DNA of 43,312 nt from SABI01 sp963676605 (GTDB lineage: Bacteria > Spirochaetota > Spirochaetia > Sphaerochaetales > Sphaerochaetaceae), in NCBI GenBank assembly GCA_963676605.2, contig CAXXSP010000055.1:1-43312 (forward strand). The letters are read 5' to 3'. The position numbers were made by a program, and so were the translations under genes. This document shows, piece by piece, positions 32,192 to 40,762 of this stretch. The notes below the pieces were generated by a model that searched no databases, was not told where the DNA came from, and saw only the letters and a list, made by a program, of their open reading frames with translations. Numbering within the stretch: position 1 is the first letter of the stretch; each line of letters starts with the position of its first letter.

Positions 32192-32271
32192 AAATTCCAC
32201 TCCTTTCACGTATCGTTATATAAAGAGTATTGAACACCTGAAGTGAAAAATCAACGTAAAAAGGTGGCTGT

Positions 32272-33501
32272 TTATGCAGGAGATGCGGTATTTTCCCCCT
32301 TCGGGACCTTGATTGACGCGGCGAAGAGAGAGTTTGCGATGCCCATCAGGGCTGCAAGGGTGAACAGTACCTCAATTCCGGTCTGCTGCCAGATATATCC
32401 TCCGAGGAGAGCGATAATGATGCTGATCAGATGGTTCACCGATATTCCAGTGGAGAGGGTACTTGTCACTTCCCGTGTGTCTGAAGCAACATCCTGCACG
32501 TAGACGTTCGTTGCCATGGAGCCGAGGGTGAGGATGGAGTCGAGCACGAAGTTGATGCTTACCACGATGAATGCGATTTCCTGCGGGAAGATCCGATGGG
32601 AGAATCCATACAGGAGGCAGACGATAACAAGGATGAGGGTATCGGCGATCATGATTGTTTTGTAGCCGAGGTAGTCGATGAGTCTTCCGACGAGGGGGCT
32701 GAAGAGCATCCCGAAGACGGCACAGAGGCCGAGGAGGAGTGAGATCAGCGAGGTAGATGCTCCGTACTGGAGGATGAGGACGTAGGGGGCGAAGGTGAGG
32801 AATATCTGCTTCCTTGCCCCGTAGAAGACCTGAAGTCCGTAATACTTGTTGAATTTTTTATGAAAGTAGAGTCTGTCACGTTTTACCGCCATGCCTTCGT
32901 CTTTCATGAGAAGTACAATGGCCACACCGGCAACCATGAGAAGGGAGGCCAGGAGAAAAACGATTTTGAATCCTTTTGCATCTGTTTCTGCAATCCCGAG
33001 TGAAGGAAAGAGCAGGAAAAGACCGGTCACGGCGAGAAAGCCGAATACCTGTCCTCCATGCTTCATCATATTCGTTATCCCGAAGGCTCTCCCTTTCTGT
33101 CCCTCTTTCGAGAGGTGGAGCGTAAGGGTGCTCTGCACCGGCATGATGATATGTTCTCCTACGGAGTAGAGAACCATGAAGGTGACGACAGCATACGCGC
33201 CCGGCTGTGCGATGAGCAGCCCTACAAGGCCTGCCAGCATGATGCCTGTCCCTATCTTGAAGACCTTCGTTTCACTCAGTCTGTAAAAAGCCGCAAGAAT
33301 CAGGACGAGGAAGAGACCGGGAAGTTCCCGGAAGAATTCGACGAGTCCACGCTCGAATTCGTTTATATGCACAATCTGCGCAAGATAATTATCCTGTACG
33401 CCGCGGTACATTCCGTACGATAACCCTACAACCAGAATGGTAAGCAGGAACTGTTTCACCTTCACGGAAGGAACAAACATCTGAAGTCTCGATTCTTTCA
33501 T
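32272..33501 (-). CDS. Major facilitator superfamily transporter
   Basis: A protein of about 409 residues with roughly twelve membrane helices. The N-terminal half has YGMYRGVQDNYLAQIVHINE and the cytoplasmic loop motif GRAFGITNMMKHGGQ; the central loop carries the basic FHKKFNKYYGLQVFYGARKQ; a second MFS motif is GRLIDYLGYKTIM. I chose the Met at 33501; Met at 33537 or 33480 are alternatives, with GAG near the last. Substrate unknown. It is on the minus strand with a separate promoter region from the upstream unknown gene. Confidence 0.83.
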   Translation of the reverse strand: MKESRLQMFVPSVKVKQFLLTILVVGLSYGMYRGVQDNYLAQIVHINEFERGLVEFFRELPGLFLVLILAAFYRLSETKVFKIGTGIMLAGLVGLLIAQPGAYAVVTFMVLYSVGEHIIMPVQSTLTLHLSKEGQKGRAFGITNMMKHGGQVFGFLAVTGLFLLFPSLGIAETDAKGFKIVFLLASLLMVAGVAIVLLMKDEGMAVKRDRLYFHKKFNKYYGLQVFYGARKQIFLTFAPYVLILQYGASTSLISLLLGLCAVFGMLFSPLVGRLIDYLGYKTIMIADTLILVIVCLLYGFSHRIFPQEIAFIVVSINFVLDSILTLGSMATNVYVQDVASDTREVTSTLSTGISVNHLISIIIALLGGYIWQQTGIEVLFTLAALMGIANSLFAASIKVPKGENTASPA

Positions 33502-33598
33502 AGGGATATGATTATAGGAAGTGGGACTCTTATGCAATAAGTGGAGGAAATGAAGTGTGAAATATTATCAGTTAAAGAGAATCTCCTTCGATACGAGA

Positions 33599-34045
33599 TT
33601 ATGCAAGATGGAATTCGTGGAGGATATCCCAGCGGTACCTGACAGCCTTATCAGCCTTGTAGGTTGTTTCAATCCTCACGATGGCTCCTCGCCAGGCGGA
33701 AACTTCTACAGGATGTGAGAGTACGAAGGATTCAGGAAGAACAAACCCCTCAGAGAGAGCCTCAGTTTCTTTCAGCCACGCTCTGAACGACGGCTCGAGG
33801 GAGGTAAGGTAGACCTTGCCCTCTTTTTCAGCGCAGGTATCGAAGAGGAGAGGAGATGGAGGTGTCGGTATCGGTTCAACGAGTGGATACCTGAAGGGCT
33901 TCGGGGCTTCCTTCAGGAGAATGAACGGATGGAGCGGGTGGAGGAGTACCCCTTTCCCCGTTTTCCCGGTCAATGAGAGAATCTCTTTCCTGGAGCGTGT
34001 GTCAGTGAGGAGAACAAGGAGATGCTCTATCTGCTGTTTCATCAT
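33599..34045 (-). CDS. Protein of unknown function
   Basis: The 148-residue protein starts MMKQQIEHLLVLLTDTRSRK, then LHPLHPFILLKEAPKPFRYP, and ends IETTYKADKAVRYRWDILHE. It is soluble and Pro-rich in the middle (PLVEPIPTPPSPLLF), with no recognisable motif and no signal peptide. No strong ribosome-binding site is seen. Codon use resembles the neighbours, so a genuine gene is likely. Its only neighbours are the MFS gene downstream and rpmB, which is divergent. Confidence 0.6.
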   Translation of the reverse strand: MMKQQIEHLLVLLTDTRSRKEILSLTGKTGKGVLLHPLHPFILLKEAPKPFRYPLVEPIPTPPSPLLFDTCAEKEGKVYLTSLEPSFRAWLKETEALSEGFVLPESFVLSHPVEVSAWRGAIVRIETTYKADKAVRYRWDILHEFHLA

Positions 34046-34214
34046 GATATGGAAGTGTAGGCGATAGCCGACCGAAGGACAAGAGTCCCGTTGATATATC
34101 CTGGAGTTTCACAGTACAACCTGTTGCGGAAACTGCATTTCTCTGATATCTTCACAGCTGTTCACTTTCTTCGTATGAGGGGTGAATTAATCTCGAAACA
34201 GATACGCAGAGCTA

Positions 34215-34243
34215 TTTACATACTTTGAATATTCTGATAATGT
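34215..34243 (+). promoter_or_regulatory. Possible promoter of rpmB
   Basis: TTTACA (34215-34220) and TAATGT (34238-34243) are 17 bases apart, about 105 bases before the rpmB start. The remaining bases of the 302-base gap (34046-34347) show no other clear signal. Confidence 0.45.
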
Positions 34244-34347
34244 TTCGTGAGTTACGGATTTCTCCCTGTCTCCTTTCCCTTATCAATGGAGCATGTGAGG
34301 ATGAAATCCCTCAGGTGAGAATATCAAGGACAAGGTGGATCATAGTC

Positions 34348-34578
34348 ATGGCACGAAGATGTGAAATTTGCGGTAAAGGAACTGTCGCGGGTAATATCGT
34401 TACTCACAAAGGACAGCTCAAGAAGAAAGGTGGTGTTGGTCAGCACATTGGTGTTGTTAAGAAGAGAACCTTCAGACCCAACATCGTTTCAGTAAAAGCC
34501 CTGATGTCAGGCACACCTCGCACTATTAAAATCTGCACCCGTTGTCTGCGGAGTGGCAAGGTTCAGAAGGTGGTTTGA
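34348..34578 (+). CDS. rpmB: Ribosomal protein bL28
   Basis: The 76-residue protein starts MARRCEICGKGTVAGNIVTH and ends with IKICTRCLRSGKVQKVV. Two Cys pairs (CEIC and CTRC) make it the zinc-binding (C+) form of L28. I chose ATG 34348 because family members begin MARRC; the longer open frame from 34225 is unlikely. It is a component of the large ribosomal subunit. It stands alone with its own terminator; rpmG is not adjacent. Confidence 0.95.
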   Translation: MARRCEICGKGTVAGNIVTHKGQLKKKGGVGQHIGVVKKRTFRPNIVSVKALMSGTPRTIKICTRCLRSGKVQKVV

Positions 34579-34604
34579 CCTTTGTGTCTTTTTACTCGGA
34601 AAAG

Positions 34605-34634
34605 AAGAACCCTGTCGCAGGGTTCTTTTTTTTT
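34605..34634 (+). terminator. Rho-independent terminator after rpmB
   Basis: AAGAACCCTG (34605-34614), loop TCG, CAGGGTTCTT (34618-34627), then a continuing T run. Confidence 0.92.
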
Positions 34635-34704
34635 CGGATTTTCGGTTGTAACGATAAAATTATATTGATATAAAGCATATATCCTGAAAAGGAAGGAGTT
34701 TAGG

Positions 34705-37110
34705 GTGAGTACAGTACACGTTCACGCCATCAACGGTCTGATGGTGGTCGATAGGGAAAGCAGGAAGAATTTCGAAGAGATCAAGAAACAGGATTCAGGA
34801 AGCGCAGCCGTCTACGTTGTTTCCCCCGCCTGCGACAGTTCTCTCGAACTCACAGAACTTCTCGTGGCTGCAAAGAACCATGATGAACGCCTCTGGTCGA
34901 TGATGGAGAGCAGGACGGAAGCCTGGGTCTCCCTTGTGGAGCAGCGGGTCCTTTCCACCGTCAAGGGCGACATCCTCACAGAAATCAAGAGCGGTTTCAA
35001 TTCGGTTGAGGATCTCCTCCGTGCCGTCTGGCTGGTCGGTGACATTTCGGAAGGGTCCCTCAGGTTTGTTGATTCCCTTCTGAACCGGTGGCTCTCACTC
35101 CTTTTGAAGGAGATGGTGAGAACCGAATCCCGTACTCCCGAAATCCTGACCGTCAGCGAATTCCTCGATCGTCCCGATCACACGGTTCGTGACAGCGAGA
35201 TTCTTATTCTCTCAGGAGAGCTTCTCCAGTGCTCGAATGTCATAGACGACAGAAGCAGCGAGTATACCGCCGCCAAGGTGGCTCTTCTCTGCGAAGCTTC
35301 ATCTCTGGTCTTCTGGAATCTCGATTCACAGGTGACTTCGGCAGAGATCTCCGATGTGCCCGGAGCGACAGTGATCGATGCTCTGACCTATGCTGAAGCG
35401 AATGAACTCTCCTTCTTCGGGTCTAAAATCATCCATCCGCAGAATATGGTACCCGTCATGGGTTCGAACATACCGCTGATCCTCCGTTCCTTCAGACATC
35501 TGGATCATCCGGGAACCGTCATTGATGACGAGATAGGGAAGAGCGGCAGTGCCGTGGTGAAGGGTTTCAGCGTTATTCGTGACGTGGCCGTGGTCAACGT
35601 GGAGGGAGCCGGTATGATCGGTGTTCCCGGCGTCGCACAGCGGCTGTTTGCCGCTATGAATGACTCGGAAATCTCGGTCGTCCTGATCTCACAGGCATCG
35701 AGTGAGCATTCGATCTGTTTCGCTGTTCCCAGCGAGCAGGCGGCACTTGCAAAATCGATTGCCCTGGCTACCTTCTCACACGAGATCGAGGAGAAGCGGA
35801 TCAGCTCGATCACTGCTGAATTCGGATGTGCCATCCTCGCTGCCGTAGGGGAGCGTATGACCGGGGAACCCGGTATCAGCGGAGCATTTTTCGGAGCTCT
35901 CGGCAAGGCTCACGTGAATGTCCGTGCCATTGCCCAGGGTTCGAGCGAGAGAAATATCAGCGCGGTGATCCTTGAAAAAGATTCAAAGAAAGCACTCAGG
36001 GCGCTCCATGCAGGCTTCTTTCTTTCCAATCAGGCTCTCAGTGTAGGCGTGTTCGGTCCCGGAAATATCGGAGGGACCCTCCTTGACCAGATGGCCCATG
36101 AGGTGGACCGGCTCAACAGGGACTTTGGAGTCGATATCCGGGTGAGAGCGATAGCCAATACAACACACATGATCATAGACGATATGGGTATCGACCTGCA
36201 GAGCTGGAAGGAGAGGTTCGAGAACGAGAAGATTCCTGTTGACTATGATGTTCTCGTCTCTCACGTCAGTGCCTCCTACTTTCCCCATGCAGTGCTCGTT
36301 GACTGTACCACGAGTGATGAACTTCCCACCCACTACATCGAGTGGATTGAAAGAGGCATCCATATCATCACACCGAACAAGAAAGCAGGAACAGCAGCCT
36401 ATCCTATCTATGAGAAGCTGATGGATACCAGCAGGAAATATGGAAAGCACTTCCTCTATGAGACAACAGTCGGAGCGGGACTCCCGATCATCGGTACCCT
36501 GAAAGACCTCATTCAGACGGGTGACCGTGTACGCAGTGTCGAAGGTATCGTCTCGGGAACCCTTGCCTACCTCTTCGGTAAATATGACGGAACCGTCCCC
36601 TTCAGCACCCTTGTGAAGGATGCAAAGGAGATGGGTTTCACTGAGCCCGATCCGCGAGATGACCTCTCAGGAATGGACGTTGCCCGCAAGACAGTCATTC
36701 TCGCCCGTGAGATGGGGTATAAGGTGGAACTGAGCGACCTTGAAGTCCGTTCGCTCGTACCGTCGGAGCTGCAGGATGTTCCTCTTGATGAGTTCATGGA
36801 GAAGATGCCTCTGATGGATGCTGAACTGCTGAGTCTCTACAGAGATGCTGAGGCCGAGGGAAAGAAGCTACGGTACGTGGGTCAGGTTGCGGAAGACGGG
36901 ACCTGCTCGGTTACCCTCGGCGCCTATGACACCTCACATCCCTTTACACGGACGAAGGGAACAGATAATGTTGTTGCTTTCACCACCGACAGGTATAATA
37001 ACGGTCAGCCTCTGGTCATCCAGGGACCGGGAGCCGGTCCGGGAGTCACTGCAGGCGGAGTCTTTGCGGATCTTCTGAGAATCACAAGTTATCTGGGGGC
37101 ACGTTTATGA
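34705..37110 (+). CDS. thrA: ThrA-type fusion: degenerate aspartokinase plus homoserine dehydrogenase
   Basis: The 801-residue protein starts at GTG 34705 behind AAGGAAGGAG. Residues 1 to about 280 align in shape to an aspartokinase but lack its catalytic motifs: no K-F-G-G-T near the N-terminus and no RGGSD loop (SSEYTAAKVALLCE is there instead). The late-domain segment ALTYAEANELSFFGSKIIHPQ is well kept. Two ACT domains follow (about 290-445; GMIGVPGVAQRLFAAMND and EPGISGAFFGALGKAHVNVR). The homoserine dehydrogenase part begins VGVFGPGNIGGTLLDQM (NAD(P) site) and contains VDCTTSD, TPNKKAGTAAYP, TTVGAGLPIIGTLKDL, GIVSGTLAYLF and FTEPDPRDDLSGMDVARK. It probably acts only as a threonine-regulated homoserine dehydrogenase. 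It overlaps thrC by 4 bases. Confidence 0.9.
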   Translation: MSTVHVHAINGLMVVDRESRKNFEEIKKQDSGSAAVYVVSPACDSSLELTELLVAAKNHDERLWSMMESRTEAWVSLVEQRVLSTVKGDILTEIKSGFNSVEDLLRAVWLVGDISEGSLRFVDSLLNRWLSLLLKEMVRTESRTPEILTVSEFLDRPDHTVRDSEILILSGELLQCSNVIDDRSSEYTAAKVALLCEASSLVFWNLDSQVTSAEISDVPGATVIDALTYAEANELSFFGSKIIHPQNMVPVMGSNIPLILRSFRHLDHPGTVIDDEIGKSGSAVVKGFSVIRDVAVVNVEGAGMIGVPGVAQRLFAAMNDSEISVVLISQASSEHSICFAVPSEQAALAKSIALATFSHEIEEKRISSITAEFGCAILAAVGERMTGEPGISGAFFGALGKAHVNVRAIAQGSSERNISAVILEKDSKKALRALHAGFFLSNQALSVGVFGPGNIGGTLLDQMAHEVDRLNRDFGVDIRVRAIANTTHMIIDDMGIDLQSWKERFENEKIPVDYDVLVSHVSASYFPHAVLVDCTTSDELPTHYIEWIERGIHIITPNKKAGTAAYPIYEKLMDTSRKYGKHFLYETTVGAGLPIIGTLKDLIQTGDRVRSVEGIVSGTLAYLFGKYDGTVPFSTLVKDAKEMGFTEPDPRDDLSGMDVARKTVILAREMGYKVELSDLEVRSLVPSELQDVPLDEFMEKMPLMDAELLSLYRDAEAEGKKLRYVGQVAEDGTCSVTLGAYDTSHPFTRTKGTDNVVAFTTDRYNNGQPLVIQGPGAGPGVTAGGVFADLLRITSYLGARL

Positions 37111-38375
37111 GATATGTATCAACGCGGGGGACATCCCCTGCCGTCACGGCAAGTGAAGCAATCCTGAGAGGGCTTGCCCCGGATGGAGGACTCTATATTC
37201 CTGAGTCTTTCCCCTCACTCGACATGAGCAGAGCTCCGAGCTATAAGGAGCTTCCCGCTCTTGCATCCTTCGTTCTCGCTCCCTTCTTCGAGGGAGATGA
37301 ACTCGCCGGTGAGCTGGAGGAGATGTGCCGTGATGCATTCAGTTTTCCCGCACCCCTTCATTACCATAATTCAAGAGAGTCTGTGCTGGAACTCTTCTGG
37401 GGGCCGACCGCGGCTTTCAAGGATTTCGGCGCACGGTTCCTCGCCGTCACCATGGAGCACCTCCTGAAAAAGAGGGGAGAGAACCTCACGATCCTCGTTG
37501 CCACGAGCGGCGATACAGGCGGGGCCGTAGCATCTGCCTTCCACAAACGGGAAGGACTCAGCGTAAAAGTCCTCTTTCCCGAAGGGAAGGTTTCCGCCCG
37601 TCAGCAGAAACAGCTCACAGTCCTTCAGGATAACATCACGAGCTATGCCGTCAAGGGTACCTTCGATGACTGCCAGAAGATGGTGAAAGACGCATTCATG
37701 GATGCTGAGGTCGCTGAGAAATATCACCTGAGCAGTGCCAACTCCATCAACCTCGGACGCCTTCTGCCTCAGATGGTCTATGCCTTCTCCTCCTCCATGG
37801 AAGTCTACAGCAATACCGGTATCAAGCCCGTCGCAATCATACCGAGCGGGAATGTCGGCAACAGCTGTGCCTCCTTCTGGGCGAAGACGATCGGAGCACC
37901 GATCCATTCAATCTCCCTCGCTCTGAACAGGAACCGCACGATCATCGACTACCTCGTGAAGAAAGAGTATGAGAAGCGTCCCTCCATTGCGACCCTCGCG
38001 AATGCGATGGACGTGGGTGATCCGAGCAATATGGAACGCCTGTTCGCTCTCTATCCTACCTATGAGCAGTTCGCTATTCACGTGAGTGCCATGAGTGTCA
38101 GTGATGAGCTTATCCGTGAGATGATAGGGAAGGTGTTTGAACAGACCGGTTATACCGTCTGTCCTCACACGGCGACCGGTGAGTATATGAGAAGGAGTGG
38201 AGAATATGACCGTCCGACCATCGTCTATGCAACCGCCCATCCTGCGAAGTTTGAGACGATCGTCGAGCCTGTGATCGGTGAAGCGATACCCGTACCGCCT
38301 CAGCTGCAGGAACTTCTCGATAAGAAGCAGCACTATACGACCATAGATCCTGATTATCATCTGCTGTTCTCGTGA
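37107..38375 (+). CDS. thrC: Threonine synthase
   Basis: The 422-residue protein starts MRYVSTRGTSPAVTASEAIL, the fungal/gamma-proteobacterial-type thrC N-terminus. The PLP lysine is in PTAAFKDFGARF (about 105). VATSGDTGGAVASAFH, IPSGNVGNSCA and CPHTATGEY complete the family motifs. It converts O-phosphohomoserine to threonine in the cytosol. ATG 37107 overlaps the thrA stop (ATGA), so the two are coupled. The homoserine kinase thrB is not in the window and must lie elsewhere. Confidence 0.95.
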   Translation: MRYVSTRGTSPAVTASEAILRGLAPDGGLYIPESFPSLDMSRAPSYKELPALASFVLAPFFEGDELAGELEEMCRDAFSFPAPLHYHNSRESVLELFWGPTAAFKDFGARFLAVTMEHLLKKRGENLTILVATSGDTGGAVASAFHKREGLSVKVLFPEGKVSARQQKQLTVLQDNITSYAVKGTFDDCQKMVKDAFMDAEVAEKYHLSSANSINLGRLLPQMVYAFSSSMEVYSNTGIKPVAIIPSGNVGNSCASFWAKTIGAPIHSISLALNRNRTIIDYLVKKEYEKRPSIATLANAMDVGDPSNMERLFALYPTYEQFAIHVSAMSVSDELIREMIGKVFEQTGYTVCPHTATGEYMRRSGEYDRPTIVYATAHPAKFETIVEPVIGEAIPVPPQLQELLDKKQHYTTIDPDYHLLFS

Positions 38376-38394
38376 TGGGAACAGACTAGAAAAA

Positions 38395-38436
38395 AAAGCC
38401 GGCGTGTACTCCCTGAAGGAGCAGATGCCGGCTTTT
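38395..38436. terminator. Bidirectional terminator between thrC and galK
   Basis: AAAGCCGGC (38395-38403) and GCCGGCTTT (38427-38435), with an inner CTCC/GGAG, flanked by A and T runs on both sides. It serves both convergent genes. Confidence 0.85.
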
Positions 38437-38456
38437 GTATGTTGTGGAGGAACGTT

Positions 38457-39752
38457 CTACATATCGACTCTGGTTGTTGGCAGGGAGCGGATCCTCAATG
38501 GAGTCACACTCGAGTCCCCGAAGATTCCTTCCACCTTCTGAGTGAAGGAGTGAACAAGGTTCAGGGGGACATAGACCTGTACGGTTCCGGCAAAGCCTCC
38601 GCCGTGGACCCGGAAAGCTCCGTCACCTCCCAGGAACTGGGAACACATTGCGAGTGCCAGAGAGACCGCCTGCTGGCCGGGATGTGAGGGACTGAAGACA
38701 TTCTGCAGATACTGATAACTGCTCTCTCCGCTCTCTCTGACAAGATCAAGATAGTGCTCAATGTCACCGGAGGTGAGTGCTTTCTCCATCGCTTCGACCC
38801 GTTCGTTCTCTTTCAGGAAATGAAAAGCCCGCAGCACTGCCCGGTCATTGCCTATTTCCCTTCTCAGGTCCTTGATAGAGGAGGTGAAATCTTCCAGGGA
38901 AACCTCTCTCATGACCTCCCGGTTGAAATAAGCGGCGACTGCTTTCATCTCTGCGGGTATGGCTGAGTAATCATCAGTGAGGTCTGCATGATCTCCCTTT
39001 GTATCAATGATCATCAGCTGATAGCCTGCCGCCTTGAAGTCGGCATCGACCGTCTCCACCACCGGATCTACGGGATCAAGGAAATCAATCTTCACGACAT
39101 TTCCTACGGCACAGGCTATCTGATCCATCAGGCCGCTCGGTTTTCCGAAGAATACGTTCTCGGCATACTGTCCTATGATCGCAAGCTCCACGGGGGTGAG
39201 GGCGTCCTCATTGTAGAGAGAATTGAATACCGTGGCGATGAGGACCTCGATTGCGGCAGAAGATGACAGGCCGCTCCCCTTGAGGACGTTTGTGTGAGTA
39301 TGGATCACCACTCCTCCGGTTTTCAGATTTCTCATATGAAAGGCGTGGGCAATTCCCCGTACCAGTGCATCGGTTGTCCCGATCTCTGCATCAACCACTT
39401 CGAGCTGCGCGATATCGACAGAGACATCGGGGAAACCCGGAGAGACGATTGTGACTATGGAGGATGGTACTGTACTTGCCGCAGCAATGGTATCGAGCTG
39501 GATCGAAGCCGCGATCACTTTCCCCCGGTTATGATCTGTGTGGTTTCCTCCCAGCTCAGTTCTTCCTGAGGTGGAAAAGAGGGCACTCTCGCTATAGGAG
39601 GAGGCAAGGGGAGACTCTTCATGACTCTTCAGCGTGTCGGCGTACCGCGCTCTCATCGCATCGATATCAGCAGACTCCCCGTAGAGCTTACTCATCCTTC
39701 CGGTGAACTTCCCTGATTCTACATAATCCTTGAGAGATTTCAGCGTTCTCAT
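38457..39752 (-). CDS. galK: Galactokinase
   Basis: The 431-residue GHMP kinase starts at ATG 39752 with AGGAG 5 bases upstream. The galactose-binding signature GRTELGGNHTDHNRG (about 63-77), the ATP loop LKGSGLSSSAAIEV (about 157-170) and the C-terminal GGDGAFRVHGGGFAGT are all intact. It phosphorylates galactose at C1 in the Leloir pathway. About 45 residues precede the family's usual start (SKLYGESADIDAMRARYADTL), as in some anaerobe and spirochaete members. It lies downstream of an AraC regulator on the same strand, 26 bases away, so the two may be co-transcribed. galT/galE are not in the window. Confidence 0.93.
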   Translation of the reverse strand: MRTLKSLKDYVESGKFTGRMSKLYGESADIDAMRARYADTLKSHEESPLASSYSESALFSTSGRTELGGNHTDHNRGKVIAASIQLDTIAAASTVPSSIVTIVSPGFPDVSVDIAQLEVVDAEIGTTDALVRGIAHAFHMRNLKTGGVVIHTHTNVLKGSGLSSSAAIEVLIATVFNSLYNEDALTPVELAIIGQYAENVFFGKPSGLMDQIACAVGNVVKIDFLDPVDPVVETVDADFKAAGYQLMIIDTKGDHADLTDDYSAIPAEMKAVAAYFNREVMREVSLEDFTSSIKDLRREIGNDRAVLRAFHFLKENERVEAMEKALTSGDIEHYLDLVRESGESSYQYLQNVFSPSHPGQQAVSLALAMCSQFLGGDGAFRVHGGGFAGTVQVYVPLNLVHSFTQKVEGIFGDSSVTPLRIRSLPTTRVDM

Positions 39753-39778
39753 TGCGTGCTCCTTCTGAATCACTGGTA

Positions 39779-40657
39779 TCAATACCAGACGGTACTCTTT
39801 TTCTTATATTCCCTGGGGCTCATGCCCATCACTTTTCTGAACTGTCTGGAGAAGTAGTTCGCATCACTGAACCCTGTCGCATCACTGATCTCACCCATCG
39901 TCATCGTGGAGGAGCGGATCAGCTTGCAGGCCTTCTCCACCCTCAGCTGGATATGGTATTCGATCGGACTGAACCCGGTCGCGTTGTGGAAGTGGCGGTT
40001 CAGGGTGCTGACCGACATGTTGGTGATCTCCACCAGTTCCCCGATAGTGATGTTTCTGTCTGTATGACTCTCAAGATAACTCACTGCATCGGCCATGCGC
40101 ATGATCATATGATTCCCTTTCAGGGACTGCTGTGAATACATCCTGAACAGGGTGATGAGCAGCTGTATCATCTGAGCCATTGCAAGGGACTTTGATCCGT
40201 CATCCGATTCGATCGAATCCGCTTCTTTCTGCATGTTCTCCACGAGGGGAAGGATAATCGCCATCTGGGCAGGAGAGAGCTGCATGAAATACTGAACGAG
40301 CTGTTCTTTCCTGTAATGGGGCTCGAGGGTCATCATGGCGTGGTACCCTGACATATTGCGGAGATCGGGGAAGGAGTCAAGGAAGATCTTGTTCGAAAAG
40401 AGGATATTGTAGAGTTTCAGATCCTCCACATTCCTGTACCCGTGTTCCAGATCAGGAGTGATCAGGAAGATATTCCCCGGGTGCAGCTGAAAGGAGTTCT
40501 TCGAAGTGAAATGTTCTCCCTTTCCGCTCACAATGATCACCAGTTCATAGAAATCGTGAGAATGGAGGGGGTAGGGTATCTCGGGGTCACGTTCGATGAC
40601 CTTGAGAGAAAAGGCGGGAGAATAGAAGAAATCTGATGATAACAGTTTTAGCTTCAT
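39779..40657 (-). CDS. AraC-family transcriptional regulator (RhaS/RhaR-like)
   Basis: The 292-residue protein starts at ATG 40657. It has an N-terminal cupin-type sensing domain (PYPLHSHDFYELVIIVSGKG, HPGNIFLITPDLEHGY) and a C-terminal AraC double helix-turn-helix (NITIGELVEITNMSVSTLNRHFHNATGFSPIEYHIQLRVEKACKLI, then GEISDATGFSDANYFSRQFRKVMGMSPREYKK). A longer open frame upstream overlaps the divergent rhaA gene and is unlikely. It lies divergent to rhaA, with a palindrome between them, so it is a good candidate for a rhamnose-responsive activator. Galactose control is possible as galK follows. Confidence 0.87.
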   Translation of the reverse strand: MKLKLLSSDFFYSPAFSLKVIERDPEIPYPLHSHDFYELVIIVSGKGEHFTSKNSFQLHPGNIFLITPDLEHGYRNVEDLKLYNILFSNKIFLDSFPDLRNMSGYHAMMTLEPHYRKEQLVQYFMQLSPAQMAIILPLVENMQKEADSIESDDGSKSLAMAQMIQLLITLFRMYSQQSLKGNHMIMRMADAVSYLESHTDRNITIGELVEITNMSVSTLNRHFHNATGFSPIEYHIQLRVEKACKLIRSSTMTMGEISDATGFSDANYFSRQFRKVMGMSPREYKKKSTVWY

Positions 40658-40680
40658 AATTGATATTATCATGCTAATAT

Positions 40681-40696
40681 TTGACAGCTTTGTCAA
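40681..40696 (+). promoter_or_regulatory. Palindrome in the araC-rhaA intergenic region
   Basis: TTGACA-N4-TGTCAA is a perfect 6-bp inverted repeat in the 105-base divergent region. The TTGACA half could be a -35 box, but no good -10 is seen for it. A hairpin CGTGG-GAGA-CCACG (40735-40748) lies just before the rhaA ribosome-binding site. Confidence 0.5.
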
Positions 40697-40762
40697 GGCG
40701 GGAATGAGAGAACAGACATAGAATTGATTCGTACCGTGGGAGACCACGCAATGGAGGACAAA

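Noticed and set aside
34635..34704. Threonine-type attenuator leader before thrA
   Set aside because: Only 70 bases separate the rpmB terminator from the thrA start and no Thr/Ile-rich leader peptide is present.
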